A DNA stretch of 64,000 nucleotides from an uncultured Bacteroidota bacterium (GTDB lineage Bacteria; Bacteroidota; Bacteroidia; B-17B0; Aurantibacillaceae), in the NCBI GenBank assembly GCA_937873155.1, contig CALMVZ010000012.1:350333-414332 (forward strand), written 5' to 3'. Below the pieces are notes generated by a model. It ran no database searches. It had not been told where the DNA came from and was given only the letters and a program-made list of their open reading frames with translations. Position numbers and translations under genes: made by a program. Position 1 is the stretch's first letter. Every line of letters starts with the position of its first letter. This document shows positions 36,438-45,081 of this stretch, piece by piece.

Positions 36438-37907
36438 TTATTTTGGGTTATTAAAAAACTCGTTGTAATTATTTCCTTGCTGTGTGCCCGGTTGTGTGGC
36501 ATCCATATTGGGATTGGTCTCACGTTTAGTGATCTCATAACGCCACCTGTCGTTGTATTGTTCACCCCTGATCTCGCTGTGGATCAATTTATAACAATCA
36601 TCGGCAATATTCTTATTAACGAATACACAACGTTTGTTGTTATAGATCTGTCCGTTGGTCTTATCAGTGAATCTGTAGTATTGCCAGATCTCGTAAGGGT
36701 AAGTATATGGTTCGCTTGGCTGCTGAACACGTTGATCAGGTTTTCCGTACTGCAAATACATCCGTCCGCGGTCTGTATAAAACCCTTTTTGCTTTCCGCA
36801 TTTGAATTCTTTATTCACGAACTTAACCTGGTCGTAATATGCCAGCCATAATAATAAAGGATCTAATGAATCACCTGATTTCTTTTCCCAGAAATCAAGG
36901 ATATATTTTTTCATCAACTCAGGATCTTTTTGAAGGGATACATTTATCTGCCAGTCACGCTCAACTGTTGTAGATATCGGCCATAAACATTCAACAAACA
37001 TCTTCATTGTATCCAGGCTATTGAAATTCCCGAAGAAATCATAAATAGAACGCTTTCCATTGAATGCTAAAGATTGTTGAACATTGCTCTTACGCTGGAA
37101 GAACCACTTTTTTTCTAATTGGCTTTTGTTCTCTTTGTCCCTTATCTCAACAACCAGGTAGTAATTACCGCTTTCAAGATTAGTTATATCCAACTGTGCT
37201 AATAATGGATTTACTTTAGCCGTAGCTTGCTTTTTGAATCCGGATAAACCTGCAGGCCTGAACATATCTTCCTTACGCTCGATATGATATTGGTAAACGA
37301 ACGACTGGCCTTTTCCCAATACAGTATCAGTACCGTAAGCCTCCATGTAAAACAATAATTTATTTTGCTTATCAGAATAATAATTGATGTTATAGGGGAT
37401 CAGGTCGTAACCGCTTTTTGAAATCGAGCTTTGGTTCACCGTTTTTGAATACGATTCCAATGGCTGAATGGTAGAAGCGGAAATCTCAGACTTCGAATAA
37501 TTGATCACTACATTCTCTTTGTAGGTGAATGATTTTTTTAAGGGATCGTTATTATCTGTGAGCGTAATTTCAATTCCATAAGAACCATTCGGAAGAGCAT
37601 ACCTGTGATTATCTATAAAACTTGTAACACTTGAACTATCTTTATCAACCGGACCCAATAGATTATAATTATCGCCGGTATAAAGTTCGCCATTCTTTGT
37701 AATGAGAACTTTTACGTTCACTGAACCCTGGATCCCCCCGTTTACAGCTTTATGACGAATAGAATTACCTATCACCGTTAGATAGGTTTCGATGAACGGA
37801 GAACCTGACGGAACATTGAATACCCCATAATTAAAATAGGCTGTTACTGAAGCCCCTAACGGCAGGAATAACCACCCTAAAACGAATATCAATACTAACT
37901 TTTTCAT
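36438..37907 (-). CDS. GWxTD domain-containing secreted protein
   Basis: 489 residues with a signal peptide (LGWLFLPLGAS). The middle is beta-rich; the C-terminal third has the GWxTD-family pattern: GFYTDRGRMYLQYGKPDQRVQQP followed by YPYEIWQYYRF and NKRCVFVNKN. In this copy the GWxTD motif itself reads GFYTD. The family is widespread in Bacteroidota and of unknown, probably envelope, function. The C-terminus is Asn/Gln-rich. Co-transcribed with the GT2 gene downstream. Confidence 0.78.
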   Translation of the reverse strand: MKKLVLIFVLGWLFLPLGASVTAYFNYGVFNVPSGSPFIETYLTVIGNSIRHKAVNGGIQGSVNVKVLITKNGELYTGDNYNLLGPVDKDSSSVTSFIDNHRYALPNGSYGIEITLTDNNDPLKKSFTYKENVVINYSKSEISASTIQPLESYSKTVNQSSISKSGYDLIPYNINYYSDKQNKLLFYMEAYGTDTVLGKGQSFVYQYHIERKEDMFRPAGLSGFKKQATAKVNPLLAQLDITNLESGNYYLVVEIRDKENKSQLEKKWFFQRKSNVQQSLAFNGKRSIYDFFGNFNSLDTMKMFVECLWPISTTVERDWQINVSLQKDPELMKKYILDFWEKKSGDSLDPLLLWLAYYDQVKFVNKEFKCGKQKGFYTDRGRMYLQYGKPDQRVQQPSEPYTYPYEIWQYYRFTDKTNGQIYNNKRCVFVNKNIADDCYKLIHSEIRGEQYNDRWRYEITKRETNPNMDATQPGTQQGNNYNEFFNNPK

Positions 37908-37979
37908 TGTAAAAAGATATTAAATGTGGAGGGGGTGTTTGATACATTAAAGGTACAAAAATTATTTCTAAAAAAGGCC

Positions 37980-38008
37980 TTGCAGGTGTAAAAAAAACAG
38001 TATTTTTG
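37980..38008 (+). promoter_or_regulatory. Promoter of tRNA-Ser
   Basis: TTG at 37980 and TATTTTTG at 38001, a full TAnnTTTG match, are spaced by 18 bases. The tRNA 5' end is only four bases downstream, so the leader must be minimal or transcription starts at the tRNA. Confidence 0.65.
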
Positions 38009-38012
38009 CGGC

Positions 38013-38097
38013 GGAGAAGTGGCAGAGTGGTCGATTGCGGCAGTCTTGAAAACTGTTGAGGGTCATACCTCCGGGGGTTCGAATCCCTCCTTCTCCG
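38013..38097 (+). tRNA. tRNA-Ser (anticodon TGA)
   Basis: An 85-base class II tRNA. Acceptor stem GGAGAAG / CTTCTCC, discriminator G, anticodon loop CTTGAAA with TGA, a long variable arm (TTGAGGGTCATACCTCC) and T-loop GGTTCGAATCC. No CCA is encoded. It reads UCA and, by wobble, other UCN codons. Its 3' end is repeated at 38249 and, degenerately, at 39444. Confidence 0.95.
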
Positions 38098-38110
38098 CTT
38101 AATAAATACA

Positions 38111-38136
38111 AAAAGTCCGCCCATGGCGGATTTTTT
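38111..38136 (+). terminator. Terminator after tRNA-Ser
   Basis: TCCGCC / GGCGGA stem with a CAT loop, preceded by AAAAG and followed by six T, 14 bases after the tRNA. Confidence 0.85.
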
Positions 38137-38248
38137 AGTTTTACGGAGTGTTGAAAGCTTGCTTTCATAAGCGTAGTAAAAATAAAAAATGATCCGAAGG
38201 ATCAAATTTTTGTATTCTGACTTCCGGAGTTCAAGGGATCATGCAAAT

Positions 38249-38265
38249 AATCCCTCCTTCTCCGC
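38249..38265 (+). repeat. Copy of the tRNA-Ser 3' end
   Basis: AATCCCTCCTTCTCCGC repeats exactly the last 16 bases of the tRNA plus the following base (38082-38098), 167 bases downstream. Such duplicates are typical of integrase attachment sites or of tRNA-gene decay. No integrase is present. Confidence 0.7.
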
Positions 38266-38310
38266 CATTATCAAGTTAAGCAAAAAATACGCTTGATCAG
38301 AATGAATTAA

Positions 38311-38342
38311 GGTGTCTTGAACAGTTTCAAGACACCTTTTTT
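38311..38342 (+). terminator. Strong orphan terminator on the plus strand
   Basis: Perfect 11-bp stem GGTGTCTTGAA / TTCAAGACACC with CAGT loop and six T. No plus-strand gene lies between the tRNA terminator and this hairpin, so it serves a lost or unrecognised transcript. It may also block read-through into the convergent phosphatase gene. Confidence 0.75.
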
Positions 38343-38367
38343 ATGTTTAAAATTTCGAAAGGTATAC

Positions 38368-39273
38368 TTAATACCCATTGATTTTTAACCAACTATTGCA
38401 TTCTCTGGTTAATGATTCCTGTAAGGCGTTGTTTTTATAAAACTGAACTTTTACGCCTTCATTGGTAAAATCAAGCATAGCCCAATTATGTCTCTCACCA
38501 AAAAGTTTTATTGCTTTACCTGAAGAAATAATTTGAGGGGGTGTTTTAATACCGTTTTTCAGTTTTTTCGGTTTTACGAAAGCATTTTTATGAATATCCC
38601 CAGCAAGGAACAGCACGTTTTCTTTTTCAGAAAGCATTTCCGACAAGTACTGTAATTCATTTGAGTAATTTTTCCAGTTTTCAGTCATTTCAGTTAATGT
38701 TAAACCGCCACACACAATCGTATATTTTAAATTGTGATTTAGTTTATCATATAAATAATTGAACTGCTTAGTGCCTAATAATTTTTTGTTTTTACCTGGG
38801 CTCTCCGCATAATATCTATTGTCAAGAAATATTACTCTCGCGTGTGGAGTATCTATTGCATAATACACTTCCGGTAAATTAGTAGAACAATTGTGAAAAT
38901 ATTCATGAAACATTGTCCTCGAAAATTCTTTTTTAAGTTTCTCTCTGTTAGTTGTCATTTCCGCTCCATTTGCATTGTTCCAGGCAAAATCATGGTCATC
39001 CCAAGTGCCGAATAATCCATTCTTATTTACCATCTTTTCTATTAATGCTTTAAAATGAGGCTCGTTCCATTGATTCTCGTACTTACTTTTCATTTCATTC
39101 TTAAACTGCACAAGAGAATAATCTTTTGGCGCGCCTAGGTGCGGAACCCAATCCATATAAATATGATCTCCAAGTAAGAATAAATAATCGGGATCGGAAT
39201 CATTGATATGTTTCCAGCCCGGTTGTATGTTATACGATTCGTATCTCATGCAGGATGTAAAAGCAATTTTCAT
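38368..39273 (-). CDS. PhoD-like metallophosphatase, short cytosolic form
   Basis: 301 residues. Metal-site motifs of the PhoD/alkaline phosphatase D family are visible: FTSCMR at the start, FLLGDHIYMDW, GTWDDHDFAWNNANG and VLFLAGDIHKNAF. Typical PhoD proteins are 450-550 residues with a Tat signal and an N-terminal beta domain; both are missing here. It probably hydrolyses phosphomono- or diesters inside the cell. It is AT-rich and flanked by a 17-bp copy of the tRNA-Ser 3' end on one side and a degenerate copy of the tRNA tail on the other, suggesting arrival by integration. Confidence 0.82.
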   Translation of the reverse strand: MKIAFTSCMRYESYNIQPGWKHINDSDPDYLFLLGDHIYMDWVPHLGAPKDYSLVQFKNEMKSKYENQWNEPHFKALIEKMVNKNGLFGTWDDHDFAWNNANGAEMTTNREKLKKEFSRTMFHEYFHNCSTNLPEVYYAIDTPHARVIFLDNRYYAESPGKNKKLLGTKQFNYLYDKLNHNLKYTIVCGGLTLTEMTENWKNYSNELQYLSEMLSEKENVLFLAGDIHKNAFVKPKKLKNGIKTPPQIISSGKAIKLFGERHNWAMLDFTNEGVKVQFYKNNALQESLTRECNSWLKINGY

Positions 39274-39443
39274 AATCTATTATTAAAAAGCACCGCAAAA
39301 AAATTTGTCTATCCTAAATTATATTTTAAGCTTTCTTATCCTTAGGACAATATAAAAGTAATCAAATATCAATAGAAAGGAGGTGATCTCTGGTTTATTA
39401 AAGTCCAGAAAATCAAGTATTTTGTTCAAATTCTCTATAAAAA

Positions 39444-39586
39444 GGTTCGAAAGATCTCCTTCTCGTCTGAATAAATACAAAAAGTACGCCTCTGGCTTAC
39501 ACAACCGTTGTAACATAAAAAAAAATTCCAAAGGGCGGCCTTTTGCATTTGACTTCAGGAGAGTAAGAACTCATGATAAATAACCC
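39444..39586 (+). repeat. Degenerate copy of the tRNA-Ser tail and downstream region
   Basis: GGTTCGAA...CTCCTTCTC and AATAAATACAAAAAGT.CGCC follow the order and spacing of 38076-38126, and TGACTTC.GGAG...CATG...AATAA (39550-39586) matches 38218-38255. Bases 39274-39665 hold no gene. Confidence 0.65.
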
Positions 39587-39665
39587 CACTATTGCATAAA
39601 TTACAGGTCACAGCAAATCATCCTCCGAAAAATAACGGAAATGATTATTTTTAGCACCGTTAAAA

Positions 39666-40223
39666 ATGTCAACCGAACTAAATATACACGGCTCCATGTT
39701 CCTGCTTTTGCAACGTTTTGTAAATGCCGAATTTGGAAATGGGGTTTGGGAAGAACTTCAGAAAGAAACTTCAGGTGAAGCAAAGAAATATAACGGCCAC
39801 CAAAATTACCCTCTCTCCGAAATGGAGGCCATTTTAAACACTGCTTCAACAAAAACCGGACTTACTCTTGCAGAGCTCATGGAAAAGTTTGGAGAGAAAA
39901 TGGTTCCGGATCTGATGGCAGCTTATTCAAAATATGTAAATCCCGAATGGAAAACCTTTGAAGTTCTCGAATACACCGAACACGTAATGCACAGAGCGGT
40001 AAGGATCGAAGAAAGCAGCGCGGATCCTCCTGTCCTTAACGTTAGCAGGGTGCATGATAAACTTCTGATCATAGATTACTATTCTGAAAGGAAAATGGGA
40101 AGCCTGGCCGTTGGCATTATTAAAGGAATTGCTGCCTATTTCGGTGAAGCCGATAAGGTGAAGGTCCACAGCAATTCAAGTCCGAATGATGCCCGCGTAC
40201 AGTTACGGGTCGAATTTGAATAG
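39666..40223 (+). CDS. Stand-alone H-NOX (haem NO/O2-binding) sensor protein
   Basis: 185 residues, the size of a single H-NOX domain. The YxSxR haem-propionate motif is present as YYSER (Tyr138, Ser140, Arg142). His109 in EHVMHRAV lies 12 residues before a PP pair, the same spacing I recall between the proximal His and PP in characterised H-NOX proteins, so it is the likely haem ligand. H-NOX proteins bind NO (or O2) at ferrous haem and control a partner, usually a histidine kinase, cyclase or chemoreceptor. Here the next gene, 55 bases on, encodes a potassium channel. A TATTTTTA box at 39646, inside an AACGG/CCGTT inverted pair, may be its promoter. Confidence 0.85.
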   Translation: MSTELNIHGSMFLLLQRFVNAEFGNGVWEELQKETSGEAKKYNGHQNYPLSEMEAILNTASTKTGLTLAELMEKFGEKMVPDLMAAYSKYVNPEWKTFEVLEYTEHVMHRAVRIEESSADPPVLNVSRVHDKLLIIDYYSERKMGSLAVGIIKGIAAYFGEADKVKVHSNSSPNDARVQLRVEFE

Positions 40224-40278
40224 ATAATTTAATTTCTATTTATAAATTCCTATATTCACTCCTGAAAAAAACCCGCTA

Positions 40279-41964
40279 ATGCTCAACAGTAGATTACAGG
40301 AAAATGATGCCTTAAGGTACACCGTAAGCTTTGAGCCTGTTGTCGGCACTCCGGATAAAATGGCAGTGATCACGATCCTGGATGAAAGCCTCAAAAAGAT
40401 CCAACGCGTAAAATTGAAAGTTTTAAATGCTGATGAACTTTATACCCGTATTGATACTAAGACCGATTTCAATTTAAAAGAAGTATACATCAATCATTTT
40501 TCGCTAAGCGAATACAGGAAATTACGCGGATTGAAAGAGCATGACCATGTATTGATAAAAAATTTTAACGCCGATAATGTCTTCTTCGATTGCGAACAGA
40601 GGACTGATTTTTCATATGCCCGGTTCGAAGGCTCCTCAGTTCAATTCGATCACAGTGTTTTCGGAAACGGATTTGTTGATTTTACTTATGCCGATTTCGG
40701 ACATGCCTCAGTAAGTTTTGAAAGTACACGTTTCAGTAATGGTACAAAGAATTTTCAATCTGTAAAGTTTGGCGACGGGGACATTTCATTTAACGGCGCC
40801 AATTTTGGCAATGGCGACCTGATCTTTGCTGATGCTTCGTTCAGTAACGGGAATGTTGATTTTAAGAATACTGTTTTTGGTAATGGAATAGTTGATTTTA
40901 AATTCGCGAAGTTCCGTGAAGGAAATATCTCATTTGAACGTGCCCGTTTCGGAAAAGGAAAAAAAGATTTTAAGAACGTAGAATTTGGCGGCGGCAGGAT
41001 CGATCTTCGACGTGTGGAATTCAATGATGGTGATATTTCATTTGAAGGTGCTGAATTTGGGAATGGGAAAGTGAATTTCCGTGGTTCACAATTCGGGGCC
41101 GGACATAAGATCTTCGACCTCGCGGATTTTACCCAGAGTGAAGTTAATTTTGATAATGTTGATTTTGGAAGTGGAAGCATTAGTTTTAACCAGGCCAGCG
41201 CTAATCAAATTTCCTTTAATGCATGTTCATTCAACTGTTTTACAGATCTAAGGTTCAGTAACTGTAAATTACTGAACATGGCGAATTCGGTTGTGCGTGA
41301 TATTATTGATATGGTCCCTGAAAATAATGAAGTAGCGATCCATGAGATCAACATGGTCAACACGCGTATCATCGGAAGGATCTTTATTAACTGGCGGGAG
41401 AATGATGTTTACAATTTCATTTACAATCAAAAAAAATCAACCTGGTTCCAGAAAGCTGAGCAGTTCCGTATCATGAAAGAGAATTTCAGGGTGAACGGAC
41501 AGTATGAAGATGAGGATGATGCTTACGTGGAATTTAAGCGCTGTGAAGCAAAAGCTCATTTGGGAGAGGCTAAGAAGGGTTCTTTCCTGAAAAAATCACT
41601 TGGTTATTTAAATTATTATTTCCAGACATATGTTTTTGATTATGTCGGCCGTTATGCCACTTCTCCCATAAGAGTTTTATTAAATGGTATTGTGACCATA
41701 CTTACTTTTGGTGTTTTATTTTACCTGGTGGATACATTTTTGCATGGTCTTGGTTCAATTGAAAGCACCTTGCCCGAAGCGCTAAATCACAGTCATAATT
41801 TTTTCAACATCATTTATTACAGCGCCATTACATTTTTCACTATTGGTTATGGTGATTATTTTCCTGAAGGCATACTGAAATTATTTGCAGCTTTCGAAGG
41901 ATTCAGCGGTGTTTTCTTAATGAGTTACTTTACAGTTGCATTCGTAAGAAAGATCCTGAGATAA
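40279..41964 (+). CDS. Potassium channel with N-terminal 12-residue-repeat beta-helix
   Basis: 561 residues in four parts. Residues 1-105 form a beta-rich domain. Residues about 107-310 carry about fifteen 12-residue repeats of the form F-G-N-G-x-V-x-F-x-x-A-x, a pentapeptide-repeat-like right-handed helix. Residues about 330-460 are a linker with EDEDDAYVEFKRCEAKAH. The C-terminus has two membrane helices (about 470-495 and 535-558) around the pore loop FFTIGYGDYFPEG (about 517-529), whose TIGYGD is the K+ selectivity filter. It probably forms a tetrameric inner-membrane channel with the repeats in the cytosol. The upstream H-NOX gene suggests gating by a gas signal, which is inference. Confidence 0.85.
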   Translation: MLNSRLQENDALRYTVSFEPVVGTPDKMAVITILDESLKKIQRVKLKVLNADELYTRIDTKTDFNLKEVYINHFSLSEYRKLRGLKEHDHVLIKNFNADNVFFDCEQRTDFSYARFEGSSVQFDHSVFGNGFVDFTYADFGHASVSFESTRFSNGTKNFQSVKFGDGDISFNGANFGNGDLIFADASFSNGNVDFKNTVFGNGIVDFKFAKFREGNISFERARFGKGKKDFKNVEFGGGRIDLRRVEFNDGDISFEGAEFGNGKVNFRGSQFGAGHKIFDLADFTQSEVNFDNVDFGSGSISFNQASANQISFNACSFNCFTDLRFSNCKLLNMANSVVRDIIDMVPENNEVAIHEINMVNTRIIGRIFINWRENDVYNFIYNQKKSTWFQKAEQFRIMKENFRVNGQYEDEDDAYVEFKRCEAKAHLGEAKKGSFLKKSLGYLNYYFQTYVFDYVGRYATSPIRVLLNGIVTILTFGVLFYLVDTFLHGLGSIESTLPEALNHSHNFFNIIYYSAITFFTIGYGDYFPEGILKLFAAFEGFSGVFLMSYFTVAFVRKILR

Positions 41965-41973
41965 AATACAAAA

Positions 41974-41997
41974 GCCCCTCCAACTGAATGAAGGGGC
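41974..41997. terminator. Probable terminator hairpin
   Basis: GCCCCT pairs with AGGGGC over a 12-base loop, 10 bases after the channel stop. The tail is poor in T, so termination may be weak. Confidence 0.4.
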
Positions 41998-42049
41998 CTT
42001 GCGGTAGAGAGTAATTAAGAACCTTAAACAAAACTTATGAAACTCTCCC

Positions 42050-42793
42050 CTATTTTCCACCGTTGAACTGTAAGTCACGGATGCAAAAATTCTCTAATGC
42101 CGGAACATCTCCTCCTTCTAATAAATTAGCTACAATGTCAGATGTTTCGGCTGCATGATACATTAAACAATTTCTTTTATCACAGTGATGCCCGTTATAA
42201 ATATCCCTGTGATAATCCACCATATTCGTTCCGTTATCAACTAACCCTAGCAAATGCCCGAATTCATGATCGAGAACTGTTGTTTCCAGCATGGAGCGTG
42301 ATGGCTGCGCTAAACCTCCCGAATAACTGCTGATCGTTTTACCGAATAGCGTACAGGATGTATTTCCATAAGCAATACCCAGCACTTTTGCATTTCCTGC
42401 GCTTTCCGCATAATCACCCGCACTTACATATACAAATGCAGTTAAAGTGCTTTTCCCGGAAAAATCAAAACGGAATTGCTTCTCTATATTTCGGATATCA
42501 GTAATTGTAATTATACGTTTACCCTGATCCGGAATTTCTTTTTGATTAAAGATAATTCCATCCGGTTTATTTAAACGGGCTGATAAAAATGTTTGTAGTC
42601 CGCTTATCGTTTTTGCATTGAGGGCATACCCTTTTTCATAAACAATAGTGACCACAAGCTTCTCATATTTTTTATCAGATAGAAAATCTTTCGGCCTGAT
42701 AACTTCTTCAGTCTTCAAAGAACTTTTTTTACAACCGCTCACAATAACTACGATCGTGAGCAGCAGAACCAATATCTTTTTAAATACCTTCAT
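42050..42793 (-). CDS. Zinc metalloprotease-like lipoprotein (metzincin type)
   Basis: 247 residues with lipobox VSGC. The zinc site is HEFGHLLGLVDNG (about 177-189), followed by HCDKRNCLMYH, where C-x4-C and the Met resemble the Met-turn of archaemetzincin-like proteases. The third ligand expected in HExxHxxGxxH/D would be Asp187. Probably an outer-membrane or periplasmic peptidase. It is followed on the same strand's upstream side by a coiled-coil lipoprotein (22-base gap), which may be a partner. Confidence 0.75.
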   Translation of the reverse strand: MKVFKKILVLLLTIVVIVSGCKKSSLKTEEVIRPKDFLSDKKYEKLVVTIVYEKGYALNAKTISGLQTFLSARLNKPDGIIFNQKEIPDQGKRIITITDIRNIEKQFRFDFSGKSTLTAFVYVSAGDYAESAGNAKVLGIAYGNTSCTLFGKTISSYSGGLAQPSRSMLETTVLDHEFGHLLGLVDNGTNMVDYHRDIYNGHHCDKRNCLMYHAAETSDIVANLLEGGDVPALENFCIRDLQFNGGK

Positions 42794-42814
42794 GGGACAA
42801 GGGTTTTAAGATTA

Positions 42815-43711
42815 TTATTTTGTTTCAACTACCAGGTATTTTGATTTTTCCCAAAACACCTGAGGATCGACAATACATAAACATTTTGTTCCGTCAATCT
42901 CATCACACCATTTGTATGAATTCTCATCGTGAGTCGTCACAAGTTTCGCCTTTTTTGAATCCATCGGGATGGTTAAAGTCATTCGTGTATCGATCTTTTC
43001 AAAATTTTCCTTCGGAGCCTGTGCATTGATCTCATCCGGTGCAGCAAAAGTTAAAATATTCTTCTTTTCGATCACATTTTCTTTTTTCAATTCCCTTCTA
43101 CTGCCCTTTGCTACATAAGCTACATAAGCATCCTGTTCAGCTTTGGTGAATTGTGTATGTAAATTATCATACATAACTACCTGGTTGCTGTTTTCAATGT
43201 TCAGTCTTTCGTTCTCCACAGCTAACTTGTCATTTTTAGCTCTTTCCTCATCTAATCTTGTTTTCAATTCTGAAACTTCAGCTGCTATTGTGCTGTTTTC
43301 TTCCTTGTAACGCTCGATCCGCTTACGTAACTCCTTATTTCCAGAACCGGTCTTTTTCAGCTCAGCTCTCAACTTCTCAATTCTGGTCTCGTTATCATAG
43401 ATCAGTTCATTCATTAAAGCAATGTTATTTAGTATCTGTTCTTTTTTGTTTTCATTTTTAACATCACCTGAATTATAATTGTACACAAGGAATCCTTTTT
43501 GGGATTTTACCATACCGATTCGTCTGTTGATCTCGTCAAGAGTTGCGGTCATACTTGCTTCCAGTGAATCGCGTGTTCTTTCTGTTTGCGCTAATTCATT
43601 CTTAACAGCAACCACTTGCGCTTCTTCTTTTTCTTCAGGTTCACACCCTAATAACATTACACCGAGTATACCCATCAATATCAATAACTTTATTTTAATA
43701 GCCTCTTTCAT
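42815..43711 (-). CDS. Coiled-coil lipoprotein
   Basis: 298 residues. Lipobox LLGC at 20-23 follows a hydrophobic signal. Residues about 30-205 are long coiled coil (ELAQTERTRDSLEASM, LKTRLDEERAKNDKLAVENERLN). The C-terminal 90 residues are a small domain with three Cys (KWCDEIDGTKCLCIVDPQVFW). I do not recognise the family. It lies upstream of the metzincin-like lipoprotein and downstream of a barrel protein on the same strand, suggesting an envelope group. Confidence 0.75.
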   Translation of the reverse strand: MKEAIKIKLLILMGILGVMLLGCEPEEKEEAQVVAVKNELAQTERTRDSLEASMTATLDEINRRIGMVKSQKGFLVYNYNSGDVKNENKKEQILNNIALMNELIYDNETRIEKLRAELKKTGSGNKELRKRIERYKEENSTIAAEVSELKTRLDEERAKNDKLAVENERLNIENSNQVVMYDNLHTQFTKAEQDAYVAYVAKGSRRELKKENVIEKKNILTFAAPDEINAQAPKENFEKIDTRMTLTIPMDSKKAKLVTTHDENSYKWCDEIDGTKCLCIVDPQVFWEKSKYLVVETK

Positions 43712-43751
43712 GATATCCTCCTTTTTTTGAATGATTAAACAACCGGATCAA

Positions 43752-44300
43752 TTAAAATGCAACTTTAATACCTAAACCCGGGTCAATACTTCCATAAGTA
43801 GCATAACCAGGTACAAATTCCACATTCGGTTTTAAATCGAAACTAAAAGCGAATGGTGCCCTGCGGATCTTGTATTCGATACCGGCAATACCATCTATAC
43901 CAAAAGCCGGGCCGTTAGAATAAGTTCTATAATAATAATTACGGCCATATTCATCGCGGTATCTTGCATAACTGTAAGAGTTCGCTAAGTGCCCACCACC
44001 ACCGAAGTAGAACTGTAATCCGTTCACGCCGCTTGGTACGTACTTTTCATATAAACCTGTTAAACTAAATGCGAAAGGTGAAACCCCTGCGATGATCTCA
44101 ACTGCATTATTATTTAATGTAATATGTTTATAGGTTAAACCTGATGTTTGTCCTGCTCTTAATCCAATTGCATTTCTGTAATAAGGATTCGGATATGCGT
44201 TTTTTGACACAGGATCATTTTGCTGTGCACTAATTGTAGTGGACAACCCTAAACTTAATAAGCCTATGGCCAGCACTTTCTTAAAAATATTCGTTTTCAT
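43752..44300 (-). CDS. Small outer-membrane beta-barrel-like protein
   Basis: 182 residues. Signal peptide to TTISAQ, then alternating strands with aromatic ends (NAIGLRAGQTSGLTYKH, GLQFYFGGGGHLAN, FAFSFDLKPNVEFVPGY) ending in an aromatic C-terminal residue (KVAF), the outer-membrane-protein signature. A Tyr/Arg-rich loop (YARYRDEYGRNYYYRTY) is exposed. Function unknown, probably structural or a pore of about eight strands. Confidence 0.75.
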   Translation of the reverse strand: MKTNIFKKVLAIGLLSLGLSTTISAQQNDPVSKNAYPNPYYRNAIGLRAGQTSGLTYKHITLNNNAVEIIAGVSPFAFSLTGLYEKYVPSGVNGLQFYFGGGGHLANSYSYARYRDEYGRNYYYRTYSNGPAFGIDGIAGIEYKIRRAPFAFSFDLKPNVEFVPGYATYGSIDPGLGIKVAF

Positions 44301-44446
44301 AACTTTTGGTTTTTGAATTCACCAATTAGTTACAAATCAGGTGCCTTTAGCTAAAACACTGGAAAACAAGCGTATAAAAAATGAGAGGTTTATCAAAATG
44401 AGAAGCCGTTATCAAATACGTGTGAAGAAGTGTTAATTATGCAATG

Positions 44447-45070
44447 TTAATTCCACTGATAATACACCACCTTTTTGGTGTCGAAGAACTCTTCTGAAAA
44501 ATAATTTTTAAGATCGAAGAATTGACAGGAATTATAAAAGCGGCCGAATTCTTCTTTCAGATCACCGCCTTTTAAATATAAAATGCCATTCGGCAGATCA
44601 TTAAAACCTCTGCTATTGAATTTTCCTTTTAACCAGGAATAAAAAACAGGAAATTCTGTAACGGCGCGACTTACTACAAAATCAAATTTACCTTCTACTT
44701 TTTCAGCACGCTCGTGTTGCGAAGTAAGATTAGTCAGACCAAGCCCTTTTGAAACTTCATTCACCACTTTAATTTTTTTGCCGATAGAATCCACTAAATG
44801 AAATTGCGAATCAGGGAACATGATCGCTAAAGGAATGCCCGGAAATCCCCCGCCTGTTCCTACATCCAATATTTTTGTTACGGGTTTGAACTGAATTACT
44901 TTCGCAATTCCCAATGAATGCAAAACATGTCTCTCAAACAAAAGATCAATATCCTTCCGCGAAATAACATTGATCTGCGCATTCCATTCCGAATAAAGAT
45001 CGTGAAGCTTAGCGAATTGCTCTTTCTGCTTTTGTGTTATGTCGGGAAAATATTTTAAAATTATCTCCAT
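44447..45070 (-). CDS. rsmG: 16S rRNA (guanine527-N7)-methyltransferase RsmG
   Basis: 207 residues. Opening EWNAQINVISRKDIDLLFERHVLHSLG, SAM motif I ILDVGTGGGFPGIPLAIMFPD and VVSRAVTEFPVFYSW are diagnostic of RsmG (GidB). It methylates G527 in 16S rRNA. Full length. It is followed by an AT-rich inverted repeat and the ECF sigma gene on the upstream side. Confidence 0.94.
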   Translation of the reverse strand: MEIILKYFPDITQKQKEQFAKLHDLYSEWNAQINVISRKDIDLLFERHVLHSLGIAKVIQFKPVTKILDVGTGGGFPGIPLAIMFPDSQFHLVDSIGKKIKVVNEVSKGLGLTNLTSQHERAEKVEGKFDFVVSRAVTEFPVFYSWLKGKFNSRGFNDLPNGILYLKGGDLKEEFGRFYNSCQFFDLKNYFSEEFFDTKKVVYYQWN

Positions 45071-45081
45071 TGAATAATGAA

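Noticed and set aside
40755..41180. 141-codon minus-strand frame opposite the channel gene
   Set aside because: A shadow of the 12-residue repeats; composition follows the plus-strand codons.
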